Shown: positions 1 to 10,269 of the stretch, one piece after another
Position numbering within the stretch: position 1 is the stretch's first letter
Layout of the letters: each line of letters opens with the position of its first letter
Assembly: GCF_905147365.1 (NCBI RefSeq)
Contig: NC_056409.1
Location: 20,899,001 to 20,963,000, forward strand
Reading direction: 5' to 3'
From: Aricia agestis
Taxonomy: Eukaryota > Arthropoda > Insecta > Lepidoptera > Lycaenidae
DNA length: 64,000 nucleotides
Translations under genes and position numbers: made by a program
Notes under the pieces: model-generated
Seen by the model: only the letters and a program-made list of their open reading frames with translations
Database searches by the model: none
Told to the model about the DNA's origin: nothing

Positions 1-986
1 CCTGCTTTACATTAGGTGCAATGAAAATGGCAGAATCGGGGTTACTGGTTATTCTATGCCATAAAGTGTATACGAATGATAGTTTTATGTCCGTGACGAT
101 CTGATGGGCCGTGTCGTCCTCTCGACTTTGTAACTTGAACGTTTGTTACCAGAAACTGTACTAAAATAACATTGTTTCATCATCGCCTCCACCTTGAGTC
201 CCAACAGATGTGCGGTAGGTGAGTGTGCAAATTCGAAGACATTTGATGCCAGACTATTTTTGATCTGAATTAATTGTTACCGTCCTTTTTTTAAGATTTT
301 GTCATGGAAAAGCTAATAAAATATTTCTTCTATAAAGAATTTACGTTGTAACGGAAAAACTCGATATAGGGGTCTATTAGAACCAGATTTTTTTTCAACG
401 TTTGTCCGTCACACGTAGGTACTCATTAAAAAATATCTGCTCTACATTCTCGCACTACAATCAAACCACTTTGTCCATAATTATTTTCAGTAGTAGCCTA
501 TTTCATTACTTTTAAACTTAATTAAACTCAAATATCATTTTCCTCTTGTGTACCACTTGAAACTTCATTTGCAGTAGGCTATTGAATGGTTGGCAGCAGG
601 CCGACCGCGACACTTGAAGTTGAGCGGGTGCGGTTGAGACCCCCCTACCCCCTCTTAGCTCACCTGCACTTTAAACTTCCAAGATTCGTTTTATGTTCTC
701 ACTGCAATCCGCAAAATTCGAACAGAAACGAGATAATCTTTTCACGACGTTCACAGTATGAATTTCGATAACTCACTACATACACATTACACACACACAT
801 CGATTTTATTGTTAATAAAAATAAAAATGAAGAATTTAATTGTAATACTAAAATGTTGTACAAAAAGGGTAAAACTATTACAAATATTTGTGCTCTCTAG
901 CAAGTTTTCTCTTTTTCTGATACAGTTAAGTTATTGACAAAAAATGTATTTTAACTATAAGGTCACTCACTATAATAGGTACATAC
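1..986. other. Unassigned AT-rich DNA
   Basis: No gene or recognisable repeat is seen here. A 61-codon open stretch at 586-771 (plus) has no recognisable motif, a proline and arginine bias from a local GC-rich patch, and no splice or promoter context, so it is not called. Confidence 0.5.
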
Positions 987-1200
987 TTTTTAGGGTTGCG
1001 TACCCAAAGGGAAAAAACGGGACCCTATTACTAAGACTTCGTTGTCTGTCCATCTGTCCGTCCGTCTGTCTGTCTCCAGGCTGTAACTCAAGAACCGCTA
1101 TAGCTAGACTTCTGAAATTTTCACAGATTGTGTATATCTGTTGCCGCTATAATAACAAATACAAAATTGAATGTTATAAAATATATATATTTATGAAAAT
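987..1200 (+). repeat. (TCTG)n-associated lepidopteran repeat, 3'-truncated copy
   Basis: The copy opens with TTTTAGGGTTGCGTACCC, then AACGGGACCCTATTACTAAG, a short (TCTG/TCCG)n microsatellite, CTCCAGGCTGTAACTCAAG and CTATAATAACAAATAC. These blocks occur in the same order at 7.88, 42.1 and 56.2 kb. The 3' block ending CGCACTTGGCC is missing. It is a non-coding interspersed element widespread in Lepidoptera; I do not assign a class. The 88-codon open frame across it is incidental. Confidence 0.8.
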
Positions 1201-1209
1201 AAAGGATTA

Positions 1210-2586
1210 ATAACTTCTTCCATGTCTTCAGTAACTCTTACAAAATAAAACTATTATAATTATTTTCTGACAAATCAATAAAAAAATATACTTATTATTG
1301 GTCTTTTTGTAAACTTAGTCATAAAAACTAATAGATGACATCACAAAAAACAAACATCATTAATAGACAATAGTAGACACCTCAGTAGACACCAATATGA
1401 ACTAATAGTTGACATAGAACATTACATTACATTTTACATTTTTCTATTATTAGGTCTTTATTTGCCATTTTTTTTCAAAAGATTACATTTACTTCATCAT
1501 AGTAACTACATGCATCAGATTATCCACGTTGTCTCCAGATTCTATCCGTTCTTCTCCCGTATTGGAACTATCCTCTTATTTTTATTTTTCATAATATTTA
1601 TTTATTCATACAGTCTTTAGTTTCCGTGCTTCTCTTGTCTCTTCTTTCATTTCTCTGCTCTCTTTTTTTTCTTTTTACTGCTAAAAATTAAAGTAATACA
1701 TTGGTAGCTCAGTCTAATATTAGAAACCATGTCCATTTTAGGTAGTAGGGTTAGGTAGGTACGTAGTTCTAAGTTGTTAGTTTGTTAATAGAATTATATT
1801 TTCAGATAATAGTGATGATATTTGCAGTAGAATAAACTATAAAATAACTTTGGTATGTATTTCAAAACTAAAAGATGAGTTCCATGTCATCTATTAGGTT
1901 TTTACATTTTCAAGAACTAATAGTAGACACCCTTAATATTGTTAGGGAAAATGGATAAAAAATCATAAATAAACATTAATTAGTGTATACAACATGACCA
2001 TTAATCCAATGAAATCAATAGAAATTTCAAATAATCAAATAAATGTATTCAAAATTTACGTGCAAAATTTTGCCTTCCTTAACTTATTTACTAAGAAATT
2101 GCCGAGCGCGTGTTGATGCGCTCACATTGTTTACGAAAACTGATCCCATTTTAAAATTTTGTTCCCGAAGGCGTCCCTAATATATTTTTTCACATCAACA
2201 GATAGCTTGGGAAGCTTATAAAATTTACAGTGTTGAGAAATAATAAGAGTAATTCTTATTTTATGGTATGTATTTCGTAGGGTCATCTATTAGTTCCGAG
2301 TCTAGCATTAGTGCTTTTACCTTACTTATTTTCATTGCATTGAATGCAGCCTATAATACTTACAAAGTAGACCAGTATTCAAGTAAATATTATATATTGT
2401 GAGTGCACTGGGCATTCTGTATCGAGGGCCGATATCAAAGAGGTTCATTATCTGAACGAGCTCACAGGAAACGTAATGCGAAGCACGTTCGCTCGGCGGT
2501 GGTTCGCTTTTGAGCGGTTATAGTTTTTGGTACCGTTCCGACCAACGCAGCAAGCATCTGCGACCGACAAAAGTTCTAATAAAATG
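1210..2586. other. Unassigned AT-rich DNA
   Basis: No gene found. The phrase 'ctaatagatgaca / tagtagacacc' recurs several times between 1320 and 1930 with spacing that is not a regular tandem array. At 2440-2560 there is a more GC-rich patch with repeated GTTCGCT words and no coding signal. Confidence 0.45.
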
Positions 2587-2715
2587 CTACTTTATGACCT
2601 AGGCTATAGGTTTCCTTTCGCTCTAGGTACGCCATGACAAAGCTGCGGCTAGATCGCTAGATCAATGTCGGTAGAAAATGAACTCAATAGTAAGTAATCC
2701 TAGGTCATAAAGTAG
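2587..2715. mobile_element. Short foldback element, 17-bp inverted ends
   Basis: The left end CTACTTTATGACCTAGG (2587-2603) is perfectly inverted at 2699-2715. The ends enclose 95 bp, giving a 129-bp element of MITE or foldback type. No clear target duplication was found, so superfamily is unknown. Confidence 0.55.
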
Positions 2716-2781
2716 TTTTTTTCAGTCGCATGCCGATTTGATCTGAACGGTACCTTACGTTTTAGGTGTATGTTTATTAGT

Positions 2782-2990
2782 TACTAGATGACGCCGGCAA
2801 CTCCGTTGCGCCAAAATTCGTTTATCGCGCGGGAATAGTACATTTTTTCCGGGATTAAAAGTATCCTATGTCCTTTCCCGGGATCTTAAATACCTCCATA
2901 CCAAAATTTCAGGAAAATCGGTTTAGCGGTTTGGGCGTGAAGAGGTAACAGACAGACACACTTTCGCATGTATAATATTATAGTATGGAT
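2782..2990 (+). repeat. RTE-type retroelement tail
   Basis: Reads ACTAGATGACGCCGGCAAC, then TCCTATGTCCTTTCCCGGGA, AAAATCGGTTTAGCGG, TGAAGAGGTAACAGACAGAC and an end TATAATATTATAGTATGGAT. This arrangement is typical of abundant lepidopteran non-LTR (RTE-like) 3' fragments; that attribution is from memory. Further copies are at 12.87, 24.5 (minus), 27.6, 36.05 (minus), 58.95 and 63.6 kb (minus). Confidence 0.7.
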
Positions 2991-3218
2991 TTATTTATCA
3001 ATTCATAGCAGAACATAGAGCTAGCTAATATAATATTTGAACATTTATAAGTAAAGTAAATACATAACTAGTTATAATCGCTTCTCTTATAAAACGTGTT
3101 CATAGAATTCCTGTGTGTACAGTTATTATGTTATGCTGGTAAATATTTTTTCCATTTTTTTTTGCTTTATTTGTGTTCTGATACAGAGCATGCAATTTAC
3201 ATAAGCTTTGACTTTATT

Positions 3219-3570
3219 GAGCGTCCGTGGCCTAATGGGTAGACCTTCGGTTCGCACTCCTAGAGAGTGCAGGTTCGAACCCGGGTGGAGGCGTGTACCT
3301 ATGAGACATTTTCTGATCTCAAGTACATAATACGAACGCTCGTACGGTGAAGGAAAACATCGTGAGGAAACCCGCACATAGTTGGTCCCAGACGTATTGA
3401 CTAGTTCTTTCCTCTGGACTAGGCCGACTATGATGCGAGATTGCCGTATGCGCTTGGGCAACCATACGGACATTTAAAAATCTTGTCCCACGCACTACAA
3501 TATTTAAGGAGTAGTTACTTCGCTCTGAAAAATACTGTATAAATCATCCACAACGGATGTAAAGGCCTAG
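3219..3570 (+). mobile_element. tRNA-derived SINE with intact 11-bp target duplication
   Basis: The element starts GAGCGTCCGTGGCCTAATGG (box A-like) and carries box B as GGTTCGAACCC about 60 bp in, so the head is tRNA-derived and would be transcribed by RNA polymerase III. The body has GGAAAACATCGTGAGGAAAC and ATACTGTATAAATCATCCAC. The direct repeat TTGACTTTATT flanks it at 3208-3218 and 3571-3581, which fixes both ends and shows insertion by target-primed reverse transcription. A 115-codon minus-strand frame across it (3126-3473) is a by-product of the SINE; the same 'protein' appears in the copy at 33.6 kb. Confidence 0.85.
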
Positions 3571-3625
3571 TTGACTTTATTCGAGGGAAAACGTTCAAAT
3601 GGTCTGCAAACTTTCTGTTTTCTAG

Positions 3626-4042
3626 AACTTCAAATAAAACTGTCTACAAAATATGTCACGTAGTTTTGTCCTTCTTCATAGAAATTCCTAGAAGTCAGCA
3701 TTACATTTTATAGTCAAAGTACCTACTTTAGTTTAGGCTAGTGTTGTGTACCTACACAACACTAGCCCAGTAACGAGAAATTTATAAAAGTGGCGATGAC
3801 TTATCTTTATCTTCTACATTGGCTTGATCTACAATTATTATAATAACTGTAGTAAGTAAAAAATTCGTCTTTTTCTCAAATCACAAGTGCCAAGTCCACG
3901 GGACCAATTTTGTTAAAATTTATAACACTTTTCTTAATCAGTTACCTTAATAGGTAACTGATTAAGAAAAGTGATTAAAAAAATCAACCTACGTGATAGC
4001 TGATAGGTTGATTTTTTTTTCAATAAAATACCTTAGATAATT
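3626..4042 (+). repeat. Duplicated block A, copy 1, with three hairpins
   Basis: This 417-bp block recurs almost unchanged at 5575-5990. It contains a 15-bp-arm hairpin at 3736-3767 (arm GGCTAGTGTTGTGTA, 2-nt loop), a 21-bp-arm hairpin at 3926-3973 (arm CACTTTTCTTAATCAGTTACC without its last base is within 20; loop TTAATA) and a third with arm AAATCAACCTA just after it. No coding frame. The density of hairpins suggests a non-autonomous transposon interior. Confidence 0.75.
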
Positions 4043-5310
4043 TCGCGGATACAACTGCATCATTTACAAGTATTTTTCAAATATCAGGTCATCAAATGCG
4101 TGTGTGAGTAAGACGAAAAAAAAATTAAAAGTATCTCCATTCTCTAAATAAATTAGTACCAAAACACTGACCTCTATAATAAACTACCAAAATTACCTTA
4201 AAAATCAGAAGGGCATTCCGGGCTTAGAATAGCGTGTACCTAATGCGACCATCGTTATTTGCGACAATGTTGCTGCAAATTAAATACTAATTCTAGTGCG
4301 CATAATATACTTTATTCCGTGAACATATTAAACGTCGGACAACAATGATATTTACTGCGATGACAAATTATTTATTTAACGATGGCCCGTCGGCGTCCCG
4401 ACATAAAATACAACGGATCTTTCACTATACAATGAAAATTCTGTTTGTAAAATTCTGATTACCTTACTATGTCAGATAGTTATTTTATTTGTAGTACATT
4501 CTTCCACACTCAAATTCTACTAAAAGTAGGTTCACGCGGCACAATCCTGCACGTTTTTTTGAAGTATATGTCTTAACATTCATACACCGATAATTATTGT
4601 ACTGCAATAATTCGTTATGACGTATACTACAAAAAAACGTGCAGTTTGTAGACATAGATAATACATTGTAATATTACCAAGAATTTGATTTGAGCAAACA
4701 CGATATCTTAAAATTGTTTCGACACAAAAAAATCACAAAGATGCATCTAATTTTCACATTTTTTTCATATTATATTGCCATAACCGTGCATGAAACTAAG
4801 TAAATATTTTAACACATTGCATAAAATTCTATCATTGAGAAAGTGACCTCACGGATTTTTTAAATGTTGTATATTTATCGAGTTACTAAGAAAAAACTAA
4901 CTTGGCGATGATTCCGCGTCGTCCTTTTTCACCTGGCATATGAAACACGGGCGTGAGTGTGAACTGTGAAGCACAGAACATGGTGGTGTGAAGAGAGAAG
5001 GACGATGTTTGATTTTTTGCTTTAGTCGCCCCCTTAATATATTAGGTACAAATGTGCAACATTATAATAAAGTGACAATTCTTATTTCTGAAGTCATAAT
5101 AATATAATAATTCTGCATATTTTCAAATACATTTAGGCCAGGTTCACACGGCACAATCCTGCACGTTTCCAATTCGGGGCTTATTTTCAAGTATAAAAAT
5201 GAATTATAAAATCGTCAATTTTGCTTTAAATTAGTCGCCCCTTTAAAATACGATTAACTTACTTTTACGTTGTCATCCTACAGTCCTAAAACTCCCTGCC
5301 AATCCAAAAA
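4043..5310. other. Segment present only in copy 1 of the A-B duplication
   Basis: These 1,268 bp separate block A from block B in the first copy and are absent from the second, where A' and B' are joined at AATT. The segment has no coding frame. It contains a foldback at about 4551-4646 (arms starting CTGCACGTTTTTTTG), the phrase CACAATCCTGCACGTTT twice (about 4541 and 5153), and two stretches (4725-4830, 5172-5250) shared with 52.09-52.33 kb. Insertion into copy 1 or deletion from copy 2 are both possible. Confidence 0.65.
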
Positions 5311-5543
5311 AATTGAGTCCTTATTCCTGAAACAAGAAAATGTTATGATGTTACAGTTTTTTTTAAATAACTACTAACTTTCTTAAATTTTACATAGATT
5401 TTACTATTATACAAATTCTTGTTGCTATCCTCTTGTGACATTCGCATAACATGGTGCAAATCAGATGGTACGCAAATGAAATCAGCGATAACTTATTAAC
5501 TCCAAGTTCGGCAACATGGTGATTTGACATTGATAAGAAGCAG
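5311..5543 (+). repeat. Duplicated block B, copy 1
   Basis: Starts AATTGAGTCCTTATTCCTG and recurs at 5987-6220 with a handful of substitutions. It ends in the left arm of a hairpin (see 5522-5573). No coding frame. Confidence 0.75.
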
Positions 5544-5573
5544 ATCTACAGCTGCTTCTTATCAATGTCAAAT
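5522..5573. repeat. Perfect 22-bp inverted repeat at the B/A' junction
   Basis: The left arm begins ATTTGACATTGATAAGAAGC and is inverted at 5552-5573 after an 8-nt loop ATCTACAG. It sits exactly where copy 1 (block B) meets copy 2 (block A'), so it marks the rearrangement junction. Confidence 0.8.
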
Positions 5574-5574
5574 T

Positions 5575-5990
5575 AACTTCAATTATAACTGTCTACAAAA
5601 TATGTCACGTAGTTTTGTCCTTCTTCATAGAAATTCCTAGAAGTCAGCATTACATTTTATAGTCAAAGTACCTACTTTAGTTTAGGCTAGTGTTGTGTAC
5701 CTACACAACACTAGCCCAGTAACGAGAAATTTATAAAAGTGGCGATGACTTATCTTTATCTTCTACATTGGCTTGATCTACAATTATTATAATAACTGTA
5801 TTAAGTAAAAAATTCGTCTTTTTCTCAAATCACAAGTGCCAAGTCCACGGGACCAATTTTGTTAAAATTTATAACACTTTTCTTAATCAGTTACCTTACT
5901 AGGTAACTGATTAAGAAAAGTGATTAAAAAAATCGACCTACGTGATAGCTGATAGGTTGATTTTTTTTTTATAAAATACCTTAGATAATT
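5575..5990 (+). repeat. Duplicated block A', copy 2
   Basis: Near-identical to 3626-4042, including the hairpin now at 5685-5716. Unlike copy 1 it runs directly into block B' at TTAGATAATT, without the 1,268-bp segment. Confidence 0.75.
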
Positions 5991-6220
5991 GAGTCCTTAT
6001 TCCTGAAACAAGAAAATGTTATGATGTTACAGTTTTTTTTTAAATAACTACTAACTTTCTTAAATTTTACGTAGATTTTACTATTATACAAATTCTTGTT
6101 GCTATCCTCTTGTGACATTCGCATAACATGGTGCAAATCAGATGGTACGCAAATGAAATCAGCGATAACTTATTAACTCCAAGTTCGGCGACATGGTGAT
6201 TTGACATTGATAAGAAGCAG
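5987..6220 (+). repeat. Duplicated block B', copy 2
   Basis: Near-identical to 5311-5543, ending GATAAGAAGCAG. After it the sequence continues CTGTAGAT, which is the inverse of the loop region at the first B end, consistent with a palindromic original terminus. Confidence 0.75.
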
Positions 6221-6985
6221 CTGTAGATAGCTTTCAAATGAACAATTTGAGGACATCTTTTTCGTACCTTCTGATTTCACGCAATAAAACATTACATCCT
6301 TTTAATATTGAATTTTATGAGAAAAATAGTAATTCTAAGTTCAATATGAAAACTTGTTACAGAAAATGTCTAGGTAATAAAATAAAAACTAGGGCCTAAT
6401 TTAAATAAACACAGCCTCGTAAGTCACAAAGGTTGGAGAAAATTGTTCGTATTTTTGTAATGTGACATGAAATGAAATGTAGTTTGTGCCGCGCCGACGG
6501 CGATACAACGCTACGTTATTTTTCTGTAAAATAATAATTGTTTAGCCGAAAAAAGAAAATTTAAGGAATAGCAGTCGCTAAAATTATTTTCGAAAAGTGA
6601 ACGTTAAATCAACGATCAATTCCGACCGTGACATAATATACCTTAATTATAATGAGGCTTCTCTTTCCCTTTAGTATTAAACCTTTAAAATTCAGACAAA
6701 AAGCTTTTTATAACGAAAATTCCCTCGTAAAAATAATTAATACCGATAATTTAATACCTACTTCTCGAGTGGACGAAATAAAATTTGAAAATATCATGAA
6801 TTTTCTAAAGGAAAATATCAGTTTGCGAAATTTTGTTGAATTTCCGAACAAAATGACCCGACAAAGATTGATGGCTATTAAAGGACATTAGAGGAAATTT
6901 AAAAACAGTTCTAGTCTTTCTTTTTTAAGCGAATATGCAACGTTTAAAATTGTAATATTATTCATTCCTTGGTGGGCCAACTTTT
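6221..6985. other. Unassigned DNA with a 79-codon open frame
   Basis: The frame at 6652-6891 (plus) starts MRLLFPFSIKPLKF and ends with stop TAG. It is rich in Asn, Ile and Lys as expected by chance in AT-rich DNA, and I recognise no motif. It could be a fragment of an old element; I do not call it a gene. The rest of the stretch shows nothing. Confidence 0.4.
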
Positions 6986-7316
6986 TAACCAAAGCATTTT
7001 TATACGGGCAAAAGGTCCACCGCACATTCCCACCACTCCAACTCCTGTGTCGCCAGGATCAACAGTAGCAACCAACACGAAAACCCTTTGATATGATCTC
7101 AGGAATGCCTAAGGGACAAGCTAAATCTGTCTTGGGACCCGCAACGAAATTAATCAGAAGAAAGGTAGGTGGAGTAGGAGATATCCCTCCCCAAGCAAAG
7201 CGGGAGACAGCCAAATTGTAATGACAATCATATGTCCGAACAAGAGGGGGAAGCACCACGGGAAAAAAAATATACTTAATACAATATGCCTACTTCATAA
7301 AAATGATATAATATAT
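6986..7316 (-). mobile_element. 3' untranslated region of an R1/Jockey-like LINE
   Basis: On the minus strand this directly follows the stop of the LINE reading frame at 7317. It runs through a GC-richer tract with CGTGGTGCTTCCCCCTCTTG and CTGGCGACACAGGAGTTGG, and ends near 6986. This composition is usual for the 3' UTR of R1-like LINEs (family knowledge). A 66-codon open frame inside (7059-7259) is not regarded as coding. Confidence 0.55.
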
Positions 7317-7763
7317 TTATAATGGTAAACTTGTGTTCGATTGTTTCCAACAGTATTTATGACAAAAAAGTTTGAAAGCACGGATATTGTTTGCGCTGGC
7401 TACGAGATCATCGTAATATACGACTCCAGAGACACATTGGATGCTGTTTAACAGATCGGTTCTTTCCTCATGCCAGAGACCGCACTCCCAGCTGTGATGA
7501 GCAGTTTGTTCTTGCGGGCTGCTTTCGGTCGAGCACTCGCAAAGAGGAGACGGAACTAACTTGAATCCATAAAATTTAGCTTTAAAATTGCCGTGACCAG
7601 TTAGGAATTGCACAACGCAGTGATCTATTTCTATCCAATGCATAGCGAGTCGTTCACGAACCGGAGGGAAGAAATTGTACAGGGTCGATCCTTTGATCGA
7701 GTTATCCCACCGATCCTGCCACTCGGATATAAGATTTTGTAGTGTAACGTCTAACCAAAGCAT
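7317..7763 (-). pseudogene. LINE ORF2 C-terminal fragment (R1/Jockey type), 5'-truncated
   Basis: The frame encodes 148 residues matching the region after the reverse transcriptase in R1-like non-LTR retrotransposons. Visible motifs are WQDRWD (15-20), FFPPVRERL (31-39), the strongly conserved FLTGHGNF (53-60), CEC (75-77) and HHSWEC (89-94); the Cys/His spacing fits the usual C-terminal C-x-C...H-x4-C knuckle. The catalytic YxDD domain and everything upstream are missing; a stop codon lies just before the first Met, so this is a dead 5'-truncated copy. A complete ORF2 of this type is about 1,000 residues. The frame is uninterrupted, suggesting moderate age. A host gene is unlikely. Confidence 0.85.
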
Positions 7764-7875
7764 GTCTTTTAATTATTTCTTGCTGCATACTATATTTTCA
7801 AATATAGCTACGTTTTTTTAGCTTCTCCGTCAAACTCATACAGGTTTTGCTTTCTTTAGCTTCTAGTTTAAATAC

Positions 7876-8350
7876 TTTTTTAGGGTTCCGTACCCAAAGT
7901 GTAAAAACGGGACCCTATTAATGAGACTTCGATGTCTGTCTGTCTGTCTGTCTGTCCATCTGTCTGTCCGTCTGTCTGTCAGTCTGTCTATCCGTCTCCA
8001 GGCTGTAGCTCAATAACCGCTATTTTAGAAGATTTTTTTAAAGATTGTGTATTTTCGGTGCTGCTATAACAACAAATACTACAAACAAAATAAAATTAAT
8101 ATTTAAATGGGGCTCCCATACAACAAACTTTATTTTTTGGCCTTTTTGGCTCGTAAAAAATAATGGCAACAGCTAGGCACTTGAAAATTTTATAAAGGCC
8201 TTAATTATATGTCTAATTTAATAATTAATAATAAAATTTAAATGAAAAAAAATTTAATGGAGCTTCCATACAAAATTTTGGCCTATTTTTCCTCTATATC
8301 GGTACGGAACCCTTCGTGTGCGAGTCCGACTCGCACTTGGCCGATTATTT
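7876..8350 (+). repeat. (TCTG)n-associated lepidopteran repeat, full-length copy
   Basis: Complete from TAGGGTTCCGTACCCAAAG to CGAGTCCGACTCGCACTTGG, with a (TCTG)n tract at about 7935-8000. The last block contains GCGAGTCCGACTCGC, a short palindrome. It gives the reference order for the other copies. Confidence 0.85.
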
Positions 8351-9299
8351 ACCGCAGATTTTGATTTCTATCATTTTAAATATCGTTACTAGTATTTCGG
8401 CGATACAGCTAGTGCCTAGTGTTCGCATTCCAGGCTAACAAGCTGTGGCCCGTAACTCATCTCAATTCATTATCTGCGCTCGTCTGTCAATGTGACAGCT
8501 CGAATGTAGTACACCTACCCGCCCCGCCGTTGCGTAACTAATGCTATATTAAATTCTAGAAATGACATAATTACAAACAATTTAGATTGATTCCGTGTGT
8601 GTATTAATTGCTTGTAACTTATGATAATTCCCAGTGATGTATGGGTATGTAGGTTTGATTCCTCGTAATATAAAAATAGGGTGTAGAAATTGTTTTATAG
8701 TTACGCTCTTGGTTAATATGTTCTCTAAATAATAATAAATATATTATACGAAAATTGTAAAACCTTTCCATAAATAGACATTTAAATACTTGGTTGACTT
8801 TGATAGCTCCTTGCTGTATCACAGTATTAACCAAATGCCGAGACGAGCCAAGTGAATGCAACCTATCTTTTCTCGAAGTGTTTCGTCGTTTTTTTTTAAC
8901 TCTCAGATAGTTGGTTTCTAATGTACCAGATAGTTCATATTCTCAGGATATGATGCAAATAATAGACTTATTAAGCATACAAAGCCTCAATTGAATAGCT
9001 CTAATATTTTAGATGTTATTGATAATATCTAAAATACGCCAATTTCGTCACTGACTCACTCTTACACTGACACACTGATGATGATCAAAATGTTTGGCTA
9101 CTTCCTGAAGTGCTAGAATGCTGAAATTTGGCTGAAAATACTAATATACAACCAACAAAAAATTCATAAACTTATAACTGTCGTTTATAGACCTTTACCA
9201 CTTTTATGAATTAAGACATAAAAGTTTACACGGGGCTGTAGACAGTAATGACAAAACCTTTAAATAAGTAGTTACATGAACCAACTTACAAAAAGAACT
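8351..9299. other. Unassigned AT-rich DNA
   Basis: No gene or repeat recognised. An 80-codon minus-strand frame (8619-8861) lacks any motif. A short palindromic phrase ATTTTAGATGTTATTGATAA...ATATCTAAAAT is present near 9005-9035. Confidence 0.4.
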
Positions 9300-9662
9300 G
9301 AAAGCACACCAAAACATTTCTTGTAAAACTTGCCGAGACGATTTACTGTGAGAACATAAGGTTTACCCTGTGAAAAAGATATGAGATCTCATGTAGAGAC
9401 AAGCCTCTTAATCTACATGGCCTAAACTTAAACAAATTCTACATATCAGTAAATGTGTATGACTCGGCTGTTTAGTTACTAAATTCAGATCAGAAACTAA
9501 ATATTCGCATCACCTCCGCGACGGTAGCGAAATGGCAAAGTCATACATATTTACTGGTAAGTAGAATTTGTTTACGTTAGGGTCAATAGATCTAGGCCGT
9601 GTAGATTTAGAAGCTCTACATGAGATCTCAATTCTCATATTATCTTCTTCACATGTGCTCTA
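9300..9662. mobile_element. Foldback element with arms of about 105 bp
   Basis: The left arm (about 9368-9474: ATGAGATCTCATGTAGAG, then ACTTAAACAAATTCTAC and AAATGTGTATGACT) is inverted at about 9530-9655 with roughly 80% identity. The ~55-bp centre is unrelated. An outer left flank ACACCAAAACATTTCTTG has relatives at 11.07, 11.49 and 35.68 kb. No coding capacity and no clear target duplication. Confidence 0.6.
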
Positions 9663-9724
9663 TACACACTTGATTGTACTGTCGGTTCTTGGTGGAAATT
9701 CATTTTAAACACAAATAAAACACA

Positions 9725-9893
9725 CAAGCCAAGTTATAGCAGCAACAGACATACACAATCTGTGAAAATTTCAGAAGTCTAGCTACAGCCGATCGGGAGA
9801 TACAGCCTGGAACAGAGAGACAGACGGACAGACATCGAAGTCTTAGTAATAGGGTCCCGTTTTTACTTTTTGGGTACGAAACCCAAAAAAAGA
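9725..9893 (-). repeat. (TCTG)n-associated repeat, minus-strand fragment
   Basis: Reading on the minus strand it goes from CGTACCCAAAAAGTAAAAAC through ACGGGACCCTATTACTAAG and a short CTGTCCGTCTGTCTCT tract to ACAGATTGTGTATGTCTG. The 3' half is missing. Confidence 0.75.
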
Positions 9894-9954
9894 AAGATTT
9901 AATCTTTTATAGAATGGTACGCACCAACCGTCTAAAAAGACCACCGATATCCAA

Positions 9955-10045
9955 ATAATTTACAGTAACCGATATCAACTACCGTAACCGAAGTCATATT
10001 CTGCCGTAACTGAAATTTTCCGCCGTAATCGAAATCGGAGAGTAG
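9955..10045 (+). repeat. Degenerate short tandem repeat (CCGTAACCGA units)
   Basis: Four or five imperfect units of about 20 bp share the core CCGTAACCGAAATC (GTAACCGATATC, CCGTAACCGAAGTC, CCGTAACTGAAA, CCGTAATCGAAATC). The stretch after it (10046-10270) shows nothing definite. Confidence 0.5.
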
Positions 10046-10269
10046 AAATATTGTGCGTCGACTATTAGCCATTAGGTGACACACGGTGTTATTTCCACTG
10101 CGGCGTGGCGTACGTTGTGATCGTACGTTTTATTTTCAGTTTGTACTCACAGCTATTCGTGGAACGGTCAAGCTGTCGGATCTGAACGAAACCTGTTGTT
10201 ATTGCGATACTATTGTATTTTGTAATGATCCATTGTTAGTAGATTAAAGTTTCGGTCTATTAATAGGTA

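Noticed and set aside
3126..3473. 115-codon minus-strand frame, with a near-identical relative at 33638-33886
   Set aside because: Both are translations of the same tRNA-derived SINE, which explains the shared 'protein'.
6652..6891. 79-codon plus-strand open frame starting MRLLFPF
   Set aside because: No recognisable motif and no gene signals; kept only as a note in the stretch description.
10080..10260. Possible solo LTR (promoter-like and AATAAA-like words)
   Set aside because: No TG...CA ends, no second copy and no 4-6-bp duplication could be found.
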